Origin: Rana temporaria | Lineage: Eukaryota; Chordata; Amphibia; Anura; Ranidae | NCBI RefSeq assembly: GCF_905171775.1 | Contig: NC_053491.1 | Location: 226,848,247-226,912,246 of the forward strand | DNA length: 64,000 nt | Direction of reading: 5' to 3' | Shown: in pieces, positions 44,843 through 55,943 of the stretch | Layout: each line of letters opens with the position of its first letter | Position numbering within the stretch: the stretch's first letter is position 1 | The notes under the pieces: generated by a model | What the model was told of the DNA's origin: nothing | Database searches by the model: none | What the model saw: only the letters and a program-made list of their open reading frames with translations | Program-made: the position numbers and the translations under genes

Positions 44843-46440
44843 GGGGTCAAACAAGAGAGAATACCTATACATGAATGATATTGAGTGATCTGTCTACGTA
44901 GAAAGCCTGTAGGCAGGTGCCTACCAAGGAATGTTGAAAGCAAGCAAGATTTGACTGCCCAGGTTAGGGAAGAGTTAGGCTCTTAGTTGCCAGTTTACTG
45001 GGCTTATTGGGTCCTGCCTTCCTTTCCGGTCTATAGATTAATAGAGAGAAGGCCAGGCTCAAGGTAGAGAGAGAAAGAAGAGAGAGAAGTGGGGGAGAAG
45101 AGAGGGGGCTTTCTGATGGGACCACCCGCATGTGCAGTAGCCTGAAGCAACCTTCGTCTGCCACCCTTCGGGGATTCACGAGGATCAGGATTTCTGCCAA
45201 TTACTGACTCACACCTCTATAGGTATGCCTGAGCAGCCACAGCGTAGTTAGCCAGAAGGACTGTGTTGCATTTTATACTGTTGCAAGCCTGGTCTGAAGT
45301 CATTAAAAGGGTGCATGGTGATACATGGCATATTAAAACAGGGCCCATATAGCACACTGAAAGCAAGGCCACTACGAAGAGTTAGCTCGAGAGATGGAGG
45401 AAGAGAATAGTTGCCACAGGTAACCAAAAACTGGTGAGAAGTGAACTGCAGTCGGTCAATAAAGCGCGGTACCTGGCTTAGGCACCAGGTCCTCTGGTAA
45501 CAAAGGGTCGGTACTCTTGCCCCCTCCCTAGTGGTGGGTTCCCCCATAGTGACTGGGACAGAACCTGCAGTACGGAGAACCCATATGCAGTACCTAGCCA
45601 CATGGTACAGGAGAGCAGAAGGAGTTAATGAGGTCTGCACTAGTGTGTGGCAGGGACCCTATTCTGTCACTGAGAGTGAGGTGGCAGAGATACACTGGAC
45701 TGATGGAGAGGGCATAGGCTTAGCTGTGTCCCTTCTAAGTACAGCATTTAACAGCAAGGTGTGTAGTAACTTGGGACAGCACGTTTTTTAGAGGGACTCT
45801 GTATATTAGAATATGCCAATGTGTGAGCAGGGCCTCACACACTAAAGAAGAGGTACCCCCACATGTGCAGGGCGAGGAGGCCCCCCACACGCCTCATAGA
45901 TCCCATATCTCCTCATTACTTTCTCTGAAGAGCACTATATTTTCCCTTTAAACTAATCTGAGAACATATTTTTAAACTATATTGCCTCATTAGATCACTT
46001 TAAAAATGTCTGGCTACTAGGGACATCACTCCACATATTTCTTTGATTTCTGATCCTTAATTATCTGATTAATACAGATGAAAGTGTCTCATAAATCTCT
46101 ATGCTCAAATTTCTTCTCAATGGATCTGTGCTTACTACCCAGACCTCGTCTCATTTCACCATCATAAATCTCCTATCATATCTCAAATGGCCAGTTTGAT
46201 TTTGATTTGAGCACTTTACACTGAGCACATTATTATGTTACCCCAGATGATGCTGGTGAAATGTTATTTAGTTTACTTTTAGTTTATTTTTGTTTGGGGG
46301 TGCTTTATCTTCATCTTGAATGGGGTTCCTGCCTCACCAGAGGAAGAATGTATTAGATGACCAGAGAGATAAGGACAAAAGTGAAATATGATAGAAGATT
46401 TATGATAGTGAAGTAAGAAGAGTGTTTTTCTTCACCAAAA
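44843..46440. other. Intron DNA, mostly unclassified
   Basis: No gene is seen. The part 44860-45850 has a purine-rich run (agagagagaaagaag near 45068) and could be an old retroelement fragment, but I find no ends or motifs. The part 45900-46220 is A/T-rich and looks single copy. Confidence 0.4.
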
Positions 46441-46760
46441 AAAATGTGCAAGTGAATGAATAGGGGTATGTACCCTTACTCATTCACATAGAGGGCGGGA
46501 CCTGGGGACCCCCTGTCAAAGGGGGCTTTTGGCTCCGATAAATTACCCCTCGCAACCCCACAGCCACCGGGCCAGGGTTGTGGGGAAAAGGCTCTTGTCC
46601 TCATCAACATGAGGACAAGGTTATTGTGAGGACATGTGACCTGGTATGCTTCAGGTGGGGGCCCTCCCTTTCCTGGCCTGCTGGGCTGCATAATCAGACA
46701 AGGGTCTGGTATGGATTTCAGGCGGAAGCTATGCCATTTTTTTTTTATTTGGCGTGGGGT
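46441..46760. repeat. Fragment of the fold-back family (one arm)
   Basis: It carries the arm phrases gaatgaataggggtatgtac, cattcacatagag, ggggaccccctgtcaaaggg, cagggttgtgggg, tcctcatcaacatgagg and aagggtctggtatggatt, in the same order as at 10380-10740. The second arm is absent. Confidence 0.7.
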
Positions 46761-47800
46761 TCCCTGTAGGGATTGAGAGGGGGGACGACTTCCATGCTGT
46801 TTTTAGAAAAAACATTTTAATGCCCACACTTCTTTGGTTTACATTCTGCTGTTCGCAGATGAGTCATAGTTGTTAAGGACAGGAGGGGCAGAGGTGCCAT
46901 TTTTTGCTTTTTGAGATGAATACCGCATATAGGGATAGTAATTTTAAACTTTTAGCTCACGTGCAATATTTGGGAAAAATGCGTTTGAACACCTAAATGC
47001 TTTAGTGAATGGCAATCAGTACCTCTAGAGATTTTGCAATCCTCAGATAGATGATAGTATATTACAATCTCTACTACTTTGAGATAAAATGGGAAGTAAG
47101 CATAGATCCATTGAGAAGAAATACAAACTCTCCCATGTAAGTGAATAGGTCATGTTCCCACAATGCAAAATGGCAAAGCCAGATACCCGCTGCCTCTCCC
47201 CAAAAAATATGTGCCAAATATAACAGAAGATGGGGTAAGGAGGCGGAACAGCAGAACAATCCCCTTTTGGGTGAAGTTCCGCTTTATGAACAAGGCTCAA
47301 AGGAGTGAGTTGTAATGGCTGCAAGGTGAGGGTCGTCACATAACGCTCCAACCCAAACACCCTTACCAATATATAAGTTAAAAGCTCCCCACTAGCGGCT
47401 GAAAAGCTTTGCTAAAATGACGGAAAAGCGTTGCTGAAACGAGCAGTGTGAAAGCAGCCTTGGGGCCCTCTCTACACAGTACTTTCAAATTAATGGAATG
47501 ACCATGGGTTACCATGCATTTTGGTAACGTGCTCATTGCCACAACGCAATTTGATGACAAACTGCAAATGGGACCTTAAAGTGTCATTAAAACCACATCA
47601 TAAAACGCTAACAGTAAATGGTGTATTACATGCTGTTCATACTCAGTTAGTCACTATGAGATTTGTTTTCTGTATTCTGCAAAAAACCTGGTTGATCCTG
47701 CTGTTCTCTATCTCCCCCTTCTGTCCATGTTCCCTATTCAGCTAGGGATCTTGCAGACCAGTGTTGGTAGCTCTGCACATGCTCAGTTTTCAGTGAGGGC
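46761..47800. other. Intron DNA without clear features
   Basis: No gene is seen. Positions 47385-47470 contain short phrases (gaaaagcttt / gaaaagcgttgc) that resemble a MITE fragment, ends not found. Confidence 0.4.
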
Positions 47801-47808
47801 GGGATATG

Positions 47809-48756
47809 CAGGCCCGGATTTACTCCCTTTGCCGCCCCAAGGCCGGGTCCTTCACCGCCCCCCTGGGTCCCCTTCACATATGGAACAATCAAAGATCATG
47901 GTCAGTATTATTATAGAGTAATGTTCAGTATTGTACAACATTGTACAGGTGAAATCAAAAAGTATTTTTCTAGTATAGTAGTAATGTACTCCATGGGGGG
48001 TGATAGAAAATAGAATGTATAGGATGACACAGAAATATATATAGAGGATAGTGGGAAGTATAACATCCAGTACTCTATAGGAGATGATAGAAAGTATTCT
48101 GTGATGTCCTGTATAGAACATACAATGTATGGGATGATACAGGAATGTATATAGGGGGATAGTGGGATGATCGGAGGTATTATATAGTTCTGTCACATAT
48201 AGAATGTATAGATGTCACAGAGCTGCATGGGGGATGATCGGAACACTGTACAGGTCGGTGTATGCAGTCCTCTATAGAGGACATGAGAAAGTCTATACGG
48301 AGCGATGTGTAGGATGATATGTGGGGCTGTATATAGGCAGATCTCTAGCAGGCAGCACACACACGGTACGATCTCCGCTATCACCGATGACAGGCTGGAC
48401 ACACACTCACCCGGCAGCTCATATACGCCCCCCCCCCCCCCGGCTGCTGTCATCTTCATCCCAGCCAGCCGGCATTGCGCATCCCGCACTGCCAAACGGT
48501 CCCACCCCTTCCTGATACCCTGCCCACACCCGTCCAGGGCCAGATTATTACTGGGATCCTTCCCGCGAGAGTGACAGGGGGTGGGGCCGTATGTTTCCAA
48601 GACAACCGCAATGCTTCCCGTGAAAGGAAACGCCCACTCTGCAAGCAAAAAATTGTCGAGCAGACAGGGAACACAAAGAGAGTAAAAAGCGCCGCCCCTT
48701 CACCCACTGCCACCCCGAGGCCTGGCCTCGGTGGCCTTGTGGGAAATCCGGCCCTG
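47809..48756. mobile_element. hAT-like element, 948 bp, exact 8-bp TSD
   Basis: Ends caggcccggatttac and gaaatccggccctg are inverted. gggatatg flanks both sides exactly (47801-47808 and 48757-48764). Short degenerate repeats of tagaatgtataggatgacac type fill 47990-48310. No transposase is seen. The overlapping frames of up to 151 codons are not conserved proteins. Confidence 0.88.
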
Positions 48757-48857
48757 GGGATATGATGGAGGCTTTATTCATGTTGGAACAGGACGTGGTC
48801 ATTCCCTAAACCGTTCCCACAAAGTAGGAGCATGAAATTGTCCAAAATGTCTTGGTA

Positions 48858-49268
48858 TGCATACACACGATCGATTCGTCTGATGAAAACGGTCTGATGG
48901 ACCGTTTTCATCAGACAAAACGATCGTGTGTGGGCCCCATTGTTTTTTTATCCATCGGTGAATAAACTAGGAACTTGTTTTAAAATTATCTGATGGTTAA
49001 AAAACCGATAGAAAAAATCGATCGTCTGTGGGCACGTCCATCGGTTAAAAATCCACGCATGCTCAGAATCAAGTCGACGCATGCTTGGAAGCATTGAACT
49101 TCATTTTTCTCAGCACGTCTTGTGTTTTACGTCACTGCGTCCTGAAACGATCGTTTTTTTAAACAATGGTGTGTAGGCAAGACTGATGAAAGTCAGCTTC
49201 ATGGGATATCTGATGAAAAAATCCATCAGACCGTTTTCATCGGATGAAACGATCGTGTGTACAGGGCA
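48858..49268. mobile_element. cgtacacac-family MITE inside Tc1 copy 2
   Basis: Left end gcatacacacgatcgattcg, right end cgatcgtgtgtacagggca. The arms carry gatgaaaacggtctgatgg and its complement, as in the relative at 25105-25437. It separates cttggtatg from agagttccct of the Tc1 sequence. Confidence 0.8.
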
Positions 49269-49810
49269 TCAGAGTTCCCTTTAATGGAACTAAGGAGTCA
49301 AGCCCTACCCCTGAAAAACAACCCCACACCATAATCCTCTCTCCACCAAATGATTTGGACCAGTGCACAAAGCAAGGTCCATAAAGACATGGATGAGCGA
49401 GTTTGGGGTGGAGAAACTTGACTGGCCTGTACAGAGTCCTGACCTAAACCTGATAGAAAACCTTTGGGATGAATTAGAGCGGAGACTGGGAACCAGGACT
49501 TCTCGTCCAACATCAGTGCCTGGCCTCACAAATATGCTTCTGGAAGAATGGTCAAACATTCCCATAGACACATTCCTAAACCTTGTGGACAGCCTTCCTA
49601 GAAGAGTTTAAGCTATTATAGCTACAAAGGGTGGGCCAACTCAATGGGGGTTATGTACGAAAGGCAAATCCACTTTGCACGGCACTTGGAAGTGTAGTCG
49701 CTGTAAATCTGAGGGGTAGATCTGAAATGAGGGGAAGCTCTGCTGATTTTATCCTCCAATCATGTGCAAGCTAAAATTGTGTTTTTTTTTTTCCTTGCAT
49801 GTCCCCCTTG

Positions 49811-50825
49811 CAGTGGCGGTGCGTGTATAGAGGGCGCCGAAGCACGGCCACCTCTGGCTCCCGCACACGCCACTGACACAATATACATAGATTCATGCAT
49901 TGCATTGCATGAATCTATGTATTGTCGCCAAATATTCAGATGGCCGGCCCCCTGGCGAGCGCCGGCCATCTGAATAACAGCGGCTGTGGAAGTGCCTATC
50001 AGAGCCAGCGGCTCTCATAGGCTTTCCAAATACAGCCCTCAGGCTGTAAACGGCTTCCAGATGCTTATCCTCGGGATGCACGGGGGAGGCGTTCCCTGGA
50101 TAAGAGTGACAGGCGTCTCAGCCAATCAGGTTCACCGGTTCTGGTTACCGGTAAACTGATTGGCTGAAGCGTCATCGAGGGCGGGAGAAGACATCGAGGG
50201 ACGTTAGAAGCACGGCTGACCCCAGAAAGGTAAGTGCCGGGGGGGGGGGGGGGGCATTTTTCAGGGCACAGTGGCGACAATTGCTGGTCACAGTGGCTAC
50301 AATTGCTGGGCACAGTGGTAACAATTGATGGGCACAGTGGTAACAATTGATGGCACAGTGGCTGCGTTTGGCATGGCACAGTGGTGACAATTGATGGGCA
50401 CAGTGGTGACAATTGATGGGCACTGTGGTGACAATTGATGGCACAGTGGTGACAACTGATGGTACAGTGGCTGCGTTTGATGGCATGGCATAGTGGTGAC
50501 AATTGCTGGGCTCAATGGTGACAATTGATGGCACAGTGGTAACAATTGATGGCACAGTGGTAACAATTGATGGCACAGTGGTAACGATTGATGGGCACAG
50601 TGGTGACGATTGATGGCACAGTGGTGACAATGTACACAGTGGTGACAATTGATTGCACAGTGGCTGCGTTTGATGGCATGGCACAGTGGTGACAATTGAT
50701 GGCCACAGTGGCTGCGTTTGATGGGCACAGTAGCTGTGTTTGATGGGCACAGTGAGGCTGCAATTGTTTTTTTTTTTTTCGTTTGTTTGCACCTCCCCAA
50801 CAATTTTAAGCACCAGCCGCCACTG
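49811..50825. mobile_element. hAT-like element, third layer, exact 8-bp TSD
   Basis: Ends cagtggcggtgcg and accagccgccactg are inverted. cccccttg flanks both sides exactly (49803-49810 and 50826-50833). It contains a hairpin (attcatgcattgcattgcat region, 49890-49915), an inverted pair at 49925-49975 (attcagatggccggc / gccggccatctgaat) and the minisatellite at 50263-50765. No transposase is seen. Confidence 0.9.
50263..50765. repeat. Minisatellite inside the nested hAT-like element
   Basis: Units of about 20-22 bases with core ttgatggcacagtggtgaca, mixed with longer units (ggctgcgtttgatgg). The last units, tttgatgggcacagtgaggc, are nearly the same as the reversed units in the hAT-like element at 3663-5778. 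Proteins rich in HHCAINCHH are translations of this array. Confidence 0.9.
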
Positions 50826-51163
50826 CCCCCTTGGATCTACAGTGACTGCACATTCAAGTGCACTTGCAGTGCAAAGTGAATTTTCCTTTTTCGCAAATAA
50901 CCCCCAATATTTCTACCCTTTGGATTAAGACTGGGATGCCATTAAAGTTCATGTGTGTATACTGTATATAGTATTTTTTTTTTTTATATTTTTTTTGTTT
51001 AAAAAATAAATAAAAAAATCACAGATTTATACAGTAACCATTATTTCTATTTCTGCACACACTTTCTTACTCAGCAGAAAAAAAAATGCTTTGTGATTAT
51101 TGGAGCATGCTGGTCCTAAAGCAGACTAATATAGCAGTACAACTCCCTGCTTTCCAAAGCATC

Positions 51164-51836
51164 ATTGGGCTAGATTCTGCACCGGCGTATCTTCTTTCTG
51201 TATTCTGATACGCCGACATTAGCCTAAGATGCGACTGGCGTAAGTCTCTTACACCGTCGTATCTTAGGGTGCATATTTACGCTGGCCGCTAGGTGGCGTT
51301 TTCGGCGTAGAATATGCAAATGACCTAGATACGCCGATTCACACATTTACGTACGCCCGGCGCTATTTTTTTGCGTCGTTTACGTTAGGCTTTTTCGGCG
51401 TAAGTTACTCCTGCTATTAGGAGGCGCACGCAATGTTAAGTATGGCCGTCGTTCCCGCGACAAAATTTTTTACGTTGTTTGCGGAAGTCGTTCGCGAATA
51501 GGGCTGGACGTAATTTACGTTCACGTCGAAACCAATGACGTCCTTGCGGCGTACTTTGGAGCAATGCACACTGGGAAATTCCACGGACGGCGCATGCGCC
51601 GTTCGGGAAAAACGTCAATCACGTCGGGTCACCAAGAATTAACCTAAAACACGTCCCCTCATCCACATTTGAATTACGCGCGCTTATGCCGGCCCCATTT
51701 ACGCTACGCCGCCGTAACTTAGAAGGCAAGTGCTTTGTGAATACAGCACTTGCCTCTCTAACTTACGGCGGCGTAGCGTAAATACGATACGCTGCACCGC
51801 CGTAACTATGCGCGCCCCTACCTGAATCTAGCCCAA
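51164..51836. mobile_element. ggccagat-family MITE (gggctagattc subfamily)
   Basis: Ends attgggctagattc and gaatctagcccaat are perfect inverted repeats. CpG-rich arms carry ttacgctggccgct and tacgccgccgtaac motifs. It is non-coding. Confidence 0.8.
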
Positions 51837-51927
51837 TGTGTTAAGCCTCTTTGGATGTAAGGAACTGCAATTTAAAAAAAAAAATGCATGGAGTGCAAGG
51901 GAATTGTTTTGCCCCTTGCTTGTGTGA

Positions 51928-52198
51928 GGCCTCGTACACACGACAGAGTTTCTCGGCAGAATTCAGCGAGAAACTCGGTCAGAGCCGGATTCTGCCGAGA
52001 AACTCTGTCGTGTGTACACTTTCGGCTCGATGGAGCCGCCGAGGAACTCGTCGAGAAAATAGAGAACATGTTCTCTATTTTCTCGTTGTTCTATGGGAGA
52101 ACTCGGCCCGCCGAGCTCCTCGGCGGCTTCAGGGCTGAACTCGCCGAGGAACTCGATGTGTTTGGCACGTCGAGTTCCTCGGCCGTGTGTACGTGGCC
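51928..52198. mobile_element. Harbinger-like MITE, 3-bp TSD (tga)
   Basis: Begins ggcctcgtacacacgaca and ends gtgtgtacgtggcc, flanked by tga at 51925-51927 and 52199-52201. The interior hairpins use aactcggtc, agaacatgttct and cgaggaactcg motifs, as in 26590-26860. Confidence 0.82.
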
Positions 52199-52201
52199 TG
52201 A

Positions 52202-53289
52202 CAGGAGAGATTCAATCATTTGAAGGTTGAGTTGCTACAGCTAAGCAGAGGGACAAATGCATCTAAAAATATCCATCTGCAATGACACCAAAGAAAGCTG
52301 CAGTTAGTTTGTTTTTTTCTCTTTAAAAAGTAACTTCATTTCAACTAACACTGTCATGCAATGGTAAATATAGCCTAGAGCGCTGAAAGGTTATGTCTAC
52401 AACAACAGCCATTATAGCGGATTATACTTGCAAATTGCACTGACACTGCATTATTAATTTCAGCTTTTCTATTGGGCTTATTGGCAGACATAAGTTTCTG
52501 CACCTGGAAGTGATTAATTATTGAACTCATTTAATCATACTAAAACAGTCGCCACAGCTCAGGTCAAATGTTCCACTTATGATTAAATTACTTGGTCTTA
52601 TTAATGCTGCATATAATAATTTACCTAAAAATGCATAATACTGCCTGACTCAATATGTAACTATAGATTTTCTTTTTTTTGTGGCAATGACTTTGGTTAC
52701 CTGAGCCATAGATATCCTGTGAATATTGTTTGTAAGCATCTTCCTACAACTGAAGGCAATGTCAATAAAAATCCATTTGTAGATACTATAGGGCCCTTTC
52801 ACACGGGGCGGATCAGTAATGATCCGCCCCGTGAACCTCCGCTTGCTCAGCGGGGATCGCTCCGCTGAGCCGGCGGATGAAAAAATTGAGTCAGAATGAG
52901 CGCCAGTCACAGGAAGCTTTGTAATTTATGAATAAATACAAGGCTGCCTCTGACTTGCTGAGGTTGAAATTGTGATGTCTATGGGACACGAACATGAAAA
53001 ATCAAAAGTGCTAATTTGAAAGGCTAATATGAAAGTTATTGTCATAAAAAGTGTTTGGGGACATGTATCAATGCAAAACAAGTTTTAAAAACTGCAGTTT
53101 TTTTTAGGAGCAGTGATTTTAATAATGCTTAAAGTGAAACAATAAATAAATTAAATTTCGTACCCGTGGGTGTCTATAGTATGCCTGTAAAGTAGTGCAT
53201 GTTTCCTGTGTTTCTGCACAAAATTACATTTCTAAAGGAAAAAAACTACTCACGGCTATAATGAATTGTCGGGTCCCAGCAATACAGAT
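52202..53289. other. Intron DNA; 52370-52650 candidate conserved element
   Basis: No gene is seen. Positions 52370-52650 are repeat-free and A/T-rich, with several homeodomain-like TAATTA/ATTA cores (for example gtgattaattattgaac). This is an impression only. Positions 52790-52880 are a MITE fragment (see next entry). Confidence 0.35.
52790..52880. repeat. Fragment of a tttcacacgggg-type MITE
   Basis: agggccctttcacacggggc is followed by the hairpin ggcggatc...gatccgcc and agcggggatcgctccgct. The other end is absent. Confidence 0.6.
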
Positions 53290-53720
53290 AAAAGTCATTG
53301 GGCATGGGTTCCCTTTGGGTCTGGTATGAATATTAAGGGGAACCCTGAACCAAAAAAAAAAATACCTGGGGGTCCCCCCAAATTCCATTACCAGGCTTTT
53401 CCAGTCTGGTATGGATATTAAGGGGAACCCTGCACCAAATTTAAAAATGAATGGCGTGGGGTTCCCCCCAAAAATCCATACCAAACCCTTATCTGAGTAC
53501 GCAACCTGGCAGGTCGCAGGAAAATAGAGGGGATGAGAGAGCGCCCCCCCTCCTGAACAGTACCAGGCCACATGCCCTCAACATGGGGAGGATTTCCCCA
53601 TGTTGATGGGGACAAGGGCCTCATCCCCACAACCTTTGCCCGGTACCCTGTTACCAATTCACAGGGGGGGGGGTCGGGATCTGGCGGTCCACTTTGTTAA
53701 AGGGAGCTTCCAGATTCAGA
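53290..53720. repeat. Fragment of the fold-back family
   Basis: It contains ggtctggtatgaatattaag, ggggttccccccaaaaatcc, acatgccctcaacatgggg, ttgatggggacaagggcc and an acaggggggg...gggatctgg boundary, in family order. It is one arm with an internal duplication of the ggtctggtatg block. Confidence 0.65.
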
Positions 53721-54023
53721 TAAGCCCCCTGCCCACAGACCATCACAACCACCATGCAAGGGGTGTGGGGATGAGGTTGTGGGGCTCCTAACACAGCTTT
53801 AGGCCTGGGTCCCCTCGAGCTTGACCACCAACATTTCCCAGGGCCTGCCCACTGGCTGTCCCACCAAATCCACCCACACAGCTGTACACTCTCTATCCCC
53901 CCTCACACCTGTATGCTCCCAGCCCCCATCACCCCCCCCTTTGTCTTTAGACAGGTATCTGCACCCCCCTCCCCCCTGAACAGTGTCAAATGTGACACCG
54001 GAGGGGGGAGGGTTCCGATCAGC
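53721..54023. other. Intron DNA with a TTAA-type fragment
   Basis: No gene is seen. The motif gtgtcaaatgtgacaccgg (53985) is the reverse of that at 21167. Confidence 0.4.
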
Positions 54024-54223
54024 GGGAGTTCCACTTTAGAGTGGAGCTCTGCTTTAAGCAGTTGAGCATGTTTCATGTGCACACACACCACTGTCTGCCA
54101 CAGTGCTCCACTTAGTTGGCAAGGGGAGTTCCACTTTAGGGTGGAGCTCCGCTTTAAGCAGTTGAGCATGTTTCATGTGCACACACACCACTGTCTGCCA
54201 CAGTGCTCCACTTAGTTGGCAAG
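54024..54223 (+). repeat. Tandem duplication, 2 x 100 bp
   Basis: Two consecutive copies starting gggagttccactttag at 54024 and 54124 differ at only a few positions (agagtggagctct / agggtggagctcc). Each includes the TTAA-type end, so a piece of a MITE end plus flank was duplicated. Confidence 0.93.
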
Positions 54224-54261
54224 AGAACCGAAGTAAGGTTTACCTCTATTACTAAGCTTTC

Positions 54262-54699
54262 TGCCGCGTACACACCATCACTTTATGTGATGAAAAAAAA
54301 ACGACGTTTTTAAAAACGTCACTTTAAATGCCTGTGTGTGGGGGAAAACGTTGTTTTATGTCTTGTGAAAAACGACAAAAAAAATTGAAGCATGCTTCAA
54401 TTTTATGTGTCGTTTTTCACAACGTCGTTTTTTACTTCACAGAAATTGACCGTGTGTAGCAAAAAACGACGTTTAAAACAACGTTTTTACACCCGCACAT
54501 GCCCAGAAGCGAGTTATGAAGCGAGCTTCAATGGAAAAACGTGGTGAACGTAACCTCGCTTTGCTAGAGCATTGTGAAAAAAACGATGGTGTGTAAGCAA
54601 CTTCGTCTTTGAAAATTGAAGTTTCAAAAACGTAGTTTTTTACTTCACAGAAAATGTCGTTTTTTTTTCATCACATAAAGTGATGGTGTGTATGCGGCA
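54262..54699. mobile_element. cgtacacac-family MITE (aaaacgacg subfamily)
   Basis: Begins tgccgcgtacacaccatcac and ends gtgatggtgtgtatgcggca. The long arms carry tttatgtgatgaaaaaaa and its complement plus repeated aaaacgacgtt. The right flank is tta. It can fold almost end to end. Confidence 0.82.
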
Positions 54700-54917
54700 T
54701 TACATTTGTGAAAAATGCTGTCATTCAAAGAGGAATAATGTTTGCCTTTTCCAAAAAATGTATGGTTGTTGGTACATGTTATATTATATACATGTTAAAT
54801 ATTCAAAGGCATGTTCCTTTGAATATTTGTGAGTGCTTTTGGGATTGAGACGCCCCCTGGTGGGCCTGGGCACCTGTGGTAGGTTCTAGGTTCTAATAAG
54901 CATTAATGTTTTTTACA

Positions 54918-55367
54918 TTAAAGTGGTTGTAAACCCACTATTTGGACTTTTACCTACAGGTAAGCCTACAACATGGCTTACCTGTAGGTAAGGATAATAT
55001 CTCCTAAACCTGCACGGTTTAGGAGATATTACCCCCGCAATGCGGGCGGCGCATGCGCAGGGGGGAATCCACGGCTGAAGGACCGGCATCGCCGGACCCT
55101 GCCGATTTTAAATCTCCCGCGCGCACGCGCGGGAGTGACGTCATCGCCGCTCCAGCCAATCACAGCGCTGGAGCGGCGATACCCGGAAGACACGCCGGAG
55201 CAAGATGACATCCTGCTCGGCGTGGACCAGGTAAGTGGTACACACCTCGTTCCGAGGTAAGTATTTCATAATAGGCTAGTATGCGGTGCATACTAGCCTA
55301 TTATGCCTTTTGCATTGCAGGTTTGGGGGAAAAAAAAAAAAGTTTATGCGGTTTACAACCGCTTTAA
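54918..55367. mobile_element. TTAA-flanked MITE
   Basis: Begins ttaaagtggttgtaaaccc and ends gtttacaaccgctttaa. Inside are hairpins (acctacaggtaagcc / ggcttacctgtaggt; tctcctaaacc / ggtttaggaga). Related to 58165-58557 by its aaacc and gtaggtaa motifs. Confidence 0.8.
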
Positions 55368-55943
55368 CCAGGGATGGAGATGCGATTCCAGGAGTGTCAC
55401 ACATTGCCTCCACAGATCTACCACCAACAAGTGACTAGCTGACCCAGTTTGATGTGGTCCGCACCCAGTTTGGTGGTATTTTGGTTTGGTAGGCATGTTT
55501 TTGGTTTCACCCCTGTTTTTTGTATTTTGTTTTTTCAGTGCTCTCATTTGCCAGACCAACCATAGATAGGGGCGGTTCTATGTTGCTTTCTGCTCCCTGT
55601 CTATTAATTAGCACACCTGGGTTCCTCCTTTGGAGGCCTTAAAAATCACAGTTAGGACTGCAGTTACACAGAGTGCCGTGACGTGGCCTGCAGCTTCCCA
55701 GACATTTGCAAATGACTGCAACTGAACCTCTGTTTTAATTACATACAGTTAGACAGACTAATTTGGTTTTGTGCTTCTTTGGTTTGGTATTTTTGAGCCT
55801 GGTCTTTATGGTAAGAATTTTTACATTTGCCATTATATATATATATTTATACTTAATCGCATATTGCTAATCGCATCTCATTTAAAGTCCCAACCGTCCA
55901 TATTTTATTACTAATAAGCATTAATGTTGGCTTGTAACAGAAC
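55368..55943. other. Intron DNA without clear features
   Basis: No gene is seen. A (ta)n tract of about 12 bases lies near 55836. Confidence 0.45.

Larger units (their letters stand above)
49646..50905. mobile_element. Harbinger-like MITE inside Tc1 copy 2, 3-bp TSD (aat)
   Basis: Ends gggggttatgtacgaaaggc and cgcaaataaccccc are inverted, flanked by aat at 49643-49645 and 50906-50908. The uninterrupted Tc1 target (ccaactcaatattg) is visible in copy 1 near 31482. Most of its length is a further hAT-like insert. Confidence 0.8.
48828..50959 (+). pseudogene. Tc1-like transposase remnant, copy 2, carrying nested insertions
   Basis: Tc1 sequence is present at 48828-48857, 49269-49645 and 50906-50959, with mobile elements between. 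At 49363-49608 the frame reads KARSIKTWMSEFGVEKLDWPV, QSPDLNLIENLWDELERR and LVDSLPRRV, a typical Tc1 transposase C-terminus with the last acidic catalytic residue of the triad in IENLW. The closing part (ggattaagactgggatgcc) lies after the inserts. It is the same family as copy 1 at 30686. The N-terminal half is lost. Confidence 0.82.

Noticed and set aside
48193..48802. Overlapping 80-150-codon frames on both strands
   Set aside because: They lie inside a hAT-like element with defined ends, overlap each other and show no protein similarity that I recognise.
50065..50813. Frames rich in HHCAINCHH / LPLCHQLL
   Set aside because: Translation of the cacagtggtgaca minisatellite in the nested hAT-like element.
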